From Chloracidobacterium sp. (lineage in GTDB: Bacteria; Acidobacteriota; Blastocatellia; Pyrinomonadales; Pyrinomonadaceae), in contig JADJXP010000002.1 of assembly GCA_016715795.1 (NCBI GenBank), positions 744,001-808,000 of the forward strand: 64,000 nt of DNA, in the 5' to 3' direction. This document shows, in pieces, positions 60,691 to 64,000 of the stretch (position 1 is its first letter; every line of letters begins with the position of its first letter). The notes under the pieces were generated by a model. That model had not been told where the DNA came from and did not search any database. It saw only the letters and a program-made list of their open reading frames with translations. The translations under genes were made by a program, and so were the position numbers.

Positions 60691-60951
60691 CTATCGCGTC
60701 GCGACCATCAGGATCGCGAGGGCCGCAAAGAGCACGCCGACAAACGCCAGCACGACCAGCGCGACGATCACCGAATAGATAATAATGCCGGTCTGATTGT
60801 CTTTCCCCGTCTTGCCGTTATAGCCTTTGCCGCACGAAAGGCACTTAACATGGCTGAGGACCTTTGGGCCGAGGAGGCCGCCCCACCAGGTAAACTTAAC
60901 TTTTTCGGCGTTTGCTGCGCCGCAGAATGGGCATGGTGCGTAATTTGTCAT
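60691..60951 (-). CDS. small zinc-ribbon membrane protein
   Basis: 86 residues. An N-terminal zinc ribbon (CPFC and CLSC pairs, about 30 residues apart) is followed by one membrane helix (IIIYSVIVALVVLAFVGVLFAALAILMV). Its ATG overlaps the peroxiredoxin stop by 4 bp (ATGA), so it is the second gene of that operon. No function is known; a longer start at 60996 is less likely as it lies within the peroxiredoxin. Confidence 0.75.
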   Translation of the reverse strand: MTNYAPCPFCGAANAEKVKFTWWGGLLGPKVLSHVKCLSCGKGYNGKTGKDNQTGIIIYSVIVALVVLAFVGVLFAALAILMVATR

Positions 60952-61511
60952 GGTTTTGGCGGCGCAACGACCAGTTTCTTCTCCATCAAGCTGCAAGTTT
61001 CGAGCGTACTCGTCGGGTCGATCGCTAAATTATCGAGGACGACCTGGCGGATCTTGCCTTCTTTATCGACTACGAACGTGCCGCGTTTGCCGTAGCCGCC
61101 GGCCTCATTAAACAGGCCATACTGTTTTGTAACGGCCCCGCCCCAATCGCTCAGCAGCTGAAAGCCGCTGATGCCAATCTTTTCGGCGAAGGCCTTGTTC
61201 GAGAATCTCGAATCCATCGAGATGCCCAAAACTTTTGTGTTCGCTGCCTCGAAGTTTGCGATACCAGCCTGGTACGCCTGCAATTCCTTCGTTCAGCCGC
61301 CCGTGAAAGCAAAAACATAAAAGGCCAGGACAACATTGTGCTTGCCTCGAAAATCGCTGAGGTTGACCTTATGTCCCGTGGTATCGCTCAACGTGAAATT
61401 CGGAGCAAGGTCGCCGACCTTTAACTGTGTCGGTACAAGGGCGTCCTTTTGGGCCAGAACGGCTGAGCCCAGCAGTAGGAGATATAATGCCGATATCAAT
61501 ATCCTTTTCAT
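60948..61511 (-). CDS. secreted peroxiredoxin, probable selenoprotein (UGA-coded Sec73)
   Basis: 187 residues if the in-frame TGA at 61293-61295 is read through. A signal peptide (MKRILISALYLLLLGSAVLAQ) is followed by an AhpC/TSA fold: VGDLAPNFTLSDTTG, then NVVLAFYVFAFTGG-U-TKELQAYQ, then VLGISMDSRFSNKAFAEKIG and GTFVVDKEGKIRQV. TGA stands exactly where AhpE/BCP-type proteins have the peroxidatic Cys (FTGGCTKE). Both sides are intact and in the same frame with no other stop, and a SECIS-like hairpin follows. A possible second redox residue is Cys173. It would reduce peroxides in the periplasm. The alternative is a nonsense mutation of a Cys codon (TGC to TGA), which would leave a 72-residue dead product. 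Confidence 0.82.
61258..61277 (-). promoter_or_regulatory. candidate bacterial SECIS hairpin
   Basis: On the mRNA strand GCG-TACCA-GGC-TGGTA-T-CGC forms a 5-bp stem, a GGC apical loop with G, one bulged U and a 3-bp lower stem. It begins 15 nt after the UGA codon, within the range of bacterial SECIS elements that recruit SelB. Confidence 0.6.
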
Positions 61512-61552
61512 ACGAGGCTCCCAAGACTGACTTGTACAGCCAAGTCTACATC

Positions 61553-61578
61553 AAAAAAGCGGCTCTGACGAGCCGCTT
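61553..61578 (-). terminator. pckG terminator
   Basis: On the minus strand AGCGGCTC-GTCA-GAGCCGCT is followed by TTTTT. It begins 13 bp after the PEP carboxykinase stop and just before the peroxiredoxin start region. A second small hairpin (GACTTG-N6-CAAGTC, 61528-61545) lies beside it. Confidence 0.88.
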
Positions 61579-61590
61579 CCTCACTAGATC

Positions 61591-63474
61591 TTAACCGGCG
61601 GCCTTAACGGCACCTTCGGGTTCTGGCCTCGATGCGGCGAGACCGAGTTCCGGCGAACGCCATAGATTGGAGACGAGCAATTCTCGTATGAACGTCATCT
61701 CCTTTGGTAAGCGGTCGTATAGCTTAAAGAAAAGCTCGTCGTGCAGGGCGATCTCCTTGAGCCAGAGGTTGCGGTCGAGATTCATGACGGCATTAAATTG
61801 CTCTTCCGTAAAATCGAGGCCGCGAAAATCCAGGTCCTGATAACGAGGCTGCCACCCTAATGGAGTCTCGATGCCTTTTGAACCGCCGCGAGATCTTTCT
61901 ACGATCCACTTTAGCACCCTCATGTTTTCGCCATAACCCGGCCACGCAAACTTGCCGTTCTCGTCCTTCAGGAACCAATTGACGCTAAAGATGCGCGGCG
62001 GATCGGGGATCTGGCGGCCAAAGTTGAGCCAGTGTGAAAAGTAATCGCCCATGTGATAACCGGCGAAGGGAAGCATCGCGAACGGATCGCGGCGAACTTC
62101 GCCGATATTGCCAAATGCGGCGGCGGTCATCTCAGACCCCATCGTCGCGGCCATGTAAACACCAAAGGCCCAGTTGAAGCTCTGCTGCACAAGCGGCACG
62201 ACCGAATTGCGGCGGCCGCCGAAGATAAAGGCGGAGACCGGCACGCCGGTCGGGTCATTGAATCTTTCATCGGCGACCGGGCACTGCGTGATCGGTGCGG
62301 TAAATCTCGAGTTCGGATGGGCGGCTTTTCCTTCACTTGCCGGCGTCCAGTCGTTGCCTTGCCAGTCGATGGCGTGGGCCGGGGCATCACCGTCCATGCC
62401 TTCCCACCAAACGTCGCCGTCGTCGGTCAGGGCCACGTTCGTAAAGATCGTGTTCTCCTTGATCGATTCCATGGCGTTGGGATTTGTCGAATAATTCGTG
62501 CCCGGGGCGACGCCAAAGAAGCCGTTCTCGGGGTTGATCGCACGCAATTTGCCGGTGTCGTCGGGCTTGATCCAGGCGATGTCGTCGCCGACGGTGGTGA
62601 TCTTCCAACCTTCTTCCTGAAACGGTTTCGGCGGGATGAGCATAGCGAAATTCGTCTTACCGCACGCCGAAGGGAACGCCGCGCAGACGTAATCTTTCTT
62701 GCCGTCGGGCGATTCGACGCCGACGATCAGCATGTGCTCGGCGAGCCAGCCCTGGGCGCGGCCGAGGGTCGAAGCGATACGCAGGGCGAGGCATTTCTTG
62801 CCCAAAAGTGCATTGCCGCCGTAGCCGGAGCCGTAGGAAACGATCGAATTTTCCTCAGGAAAATGAACAATATACTTATCTTTCGGGTCCGGCGAGCACG
62901 GCCATGCGACGTCTGCCTGGCCATCGCTCAACGGCATTCCGACCGAGTGCAGACAACGCGTAAATTCACCGTCGCCGAGAGCCTCAAGAGCCTCGGTGCC
63001 CATGCGCGTCATTATCTTCATATTGACGGCGGCGTAGGCCGAATCGGTCAATTGCACGCCGAATTGCGATATCGGCGAGCCGATCGGGCCCATGCAGAAC
63101 GGCACGACGTACATCGTGCGGCCCGACATGCAGCCGTCGAATTTCTTTTTGAGAATGGCCTTCATCTCGACGGGAGCCATCCAATTGTTGGTTGGGCCGG
63201 CGTCGCCCTTGGCACGTGAGCAGATGTAAGTGCGGTCCTCAACGCGGGCGACATCGCTCGGATGCGAGCGGGCCAGGAACGAATTCGGCCGCTTTTCGGG
63301 GTTCAGCTTGATGAACGTGCCCGAATCGACCATTTCCTGACACATGCGTTCGTACTCGGCCTGTGAGCCGTCGCACCAGACTACATTCGCCGGCTTGCAC
63401 AGCTCCACGGCCTCGGTGACGAACTTGATCAGCTCTTCGTTCGTGATGTTTGAAGGTATCGATATCTCTGCCAT
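61591..63474 (-). CDS. pckG: phosphoenolpyruvate carboxykinase (GTP)
   Basis: 627 residues, GTP-type. It has RTMYVVPFCMGPIGSP, the P-loop with hyper-reactive Cys FPSACGKTNFAM, the metal site TTVGDDIAW, and PENGFFGVAPGTN. C-terminal MLPFAGYHMGDYFSHWL and FSVNWFLKDENGKFAWPGYGENMRVLKWIVER bind guanine nucleotide. It converts oxaloacetate and GTP to PEP, the entry to gluconeogenesis, in the cytoplasm. A single gene with its own terminator. Confidence 0.97.
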   Translation of the reverse strand: MAEISIPSNITNEELIKFVTEAVELCKPANVVWCDGSQAEYERMCQEMVDSGTFIKLNPEKRPNSFLARSHPSDVARVEDRTYICSRAKGDAGPTNNWMAPVEMKAILKKKFDGCMSGRTMYVVPFCMGPIGSPISQFGVQLTDSAYAAVNMKIMTRMGTEALEALGDGEFTRCLHSVGMPLSDGQADVAWPCSPDPKDKYIVHFPEENSIVSYGSGYGGNALLGKKCLALRIASTLGRAQGWLAEHMLIVGVESPDGKKDYVCAAFPSACGKTNFAMLIPPKPFQEEGWKITTVGDDIAWIKPDDTGKLRAINPENGFFGVAPGTNYSTNPNAMESIKENTIFTNVALTDDGDVWWEGMDGDAPAHAIDWQGNDWTPASEGKAAHPNSRFTAPITQCPVADERFNDPTGVPVSAFIFGGRRNSVVPLVQQSFNWAFGVYMAATMGSEMTAAAFGNIGEVRRDPFAMLPFAGYHMGDYFSHWLNFGRQIPDPPRIFSVNWFLKDENGKFAWPGYGENMRVLKWIVERSRGGSKGIETPLGWQPRYQDLDFRGLDFTEEQFNAVMNLDRNLWLKEIALHDELFFKLYDRLPKEMTFIRELLVSNLWRSPELGLAASRPEPEGAVKAAG

Positions 63475-64000
63475 AACAAAAGTTTCTCCAACCTAGGATT
63501 CTATTAAACGGCCGCCAAAAAACATATAAAACGAGTAATTAGCGACAGTTTCAGCGGTTATTCGTATAGCTTATCACAAAATAGGGAAGGTATTAGGTGA
63601 TCGGCATTAGGTAGTAATGGTTCAGTTTCAAATTGTGATCGTCTCTGCGATCTCTGCGAAACTCTCTCCGTTCTCCGCGTGGAATGTTTGCTGAGGTTTT
63701 TTCCACGCAGAGAACGCAGAGAATGAAACGCAGAGTTCGCGGAGAGGCGGTTTTTCAAACTGAACCACTACCCATTAGGTGATAGGTGTGACAAACACCT
63801 AATACCGAACCCAAGACGCGGGACGCTTGTGTCCCGCGTATGACCAACTGCATTTTCGTATGACCCACGCGCATGCAAAACGGACCGTTTTTGTGACGCA
63901 CGGCCTTTCGGTCCGTTCGCTCCGTCCATCCGTTCAGTCCATCCACCGGAAAGTAGGCCGTAGCGGTAGTCAGCAGATCGCCTGGCCTGTCTCAGAAAGG
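63475..64000. other. 526-bp non-coding end region rich in palindromes
   Basis: No gene is supported. It holds the nested palindrome at 63589-63806, a hairpin ACGCGGGAC-GCTTGT-GTCCCGCGT near 63816-63839, an inverted pair AACGGACC/GGTCCGTT near 63878-63917, and a 7-bp periodic run (TCCGTTC, GCTCCGT, CCATCCG and so on) around 63910-63945. A 63-codon frame at 63755-63946 spans these repeats and is not credible. Confidence 0.5.
63589..63806. repeat. triple-nested palindromic island
   Basis: Outer arms GGTATTAGGTG (63589-63599) and CACCTAATACC (63796-63806) pair perfectly. Middle arms around 63611-63632 and 63753-63771 share a GGTTCAGTTT core and its complement. Inner arms of 9-bp units (TCTCTGCGA on the left at 63641-63681, ACGCAGAGA on the right at 63703-63748) pair as well. 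Three different repeat families are thus nested in one symmetric structure. Confidence 0.8.

Noticed and set aside
61284..61295. Peroxiredoxin read as a frameshifted or dead gene
   Set aside because: Both sides are in the same frame, so there is no frameshift, and the only stop is at the catalytic residue with a hairpin after it. Sec is the better reading, but a mutation or read error is not excluded.
63755..63946. 63-codon minus-strand frame at the window end
   Set aside because: It spans palindromic repeats and resembles no protein.

Overview
The window looks like a chromosomal segment of an Acidobacteriota bacterium, most likely class Blastocatellia (Pyrinomonadaceae-like). This rests on gene families rather than on a 16S gene, and no rRNA or tRNA is visible. 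The clues are an ECF sigma factor of the TIGR02999 type coupled to a Ser/Thr kinase with TPRs, an acidobacterial-type VWA secreted protein, FG-GAP/HAF repeat secreted proteins, a PEP-CTERM protein, and LPS heptose genes that imply a Gram-negative envelope. Coding DNA is GC-rich and densely packed. Layout: 1-2.1 kb (-) holds a cut-off O-antigen ligase/TPR gene and a HepT/MntA toxin-antitoxin pair. 2.2-9.7 kb is a type IV pilin locus: a promoterless pilin copy without its N-terminus, a secreted FG-GAP protein, an intact pilin with a sigma-54-like promoter, then a PilR-like regulator and a PilS-like kinase. 9.7-18.4 kb has a cupin, a heptose operon (SDR, waaF, gmhB), a class A penicillin-binding protein, a CASTOR/POLLUX-type channel and an EamA transporter. 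18.5-40.2 kb is one continuous str-S10-spc-alpha ribosomal super-cluster from rpsL to rplQ, including fusA, tuf, secY, adk, map, infA, rpmJ and rpoA. It is followed by accB-accC (fatty acid synthesis), a methyltransferase and rpsO-pnp. 46.4-57.9 kb is an accessory secretome and signalling region: a PEP-CTERM protein, an OmpA-like secreted protein, an ECF sigma factor with a Ser/Thr kinase, a CxxCH/HAF/FG-GAP giant, and a second kinase overlapping a VWA protein. 58.4-60.7 kb has xseA, a membrane protein and xseB. 60.7-63.5 kb has a zinc-ribbon membrane protein, a peroxiredoxin and GTP-dependent PEP carboxykinase. Two observations stand out. First, the peroxiredoxin has an in-frame UGA exactly at its peroxidatic cysteine position, followed 15 nt later by a hairpin in the place expected of a bacterial SECIS element; it is best read as a secreted selenoprotein. 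Second, many intergenic gaps, including those inside the ribosomal super-cluster, are filled by short islands of 7-, 8- or 9-bp periodic repeats. Most of them fold back on themselves, and each island has its own unit sequence. They resemble in style the short tandem repeats of cyanobacteria, but the sequence is different at every locus. Other points worth checking are a Neisseria-like silent pilin cassette, long low-complexity tails on four ribosomal proteins, a loss of the catalytic Tyr in the LPS-operon epimerase, and IS21-like terminal repeats.
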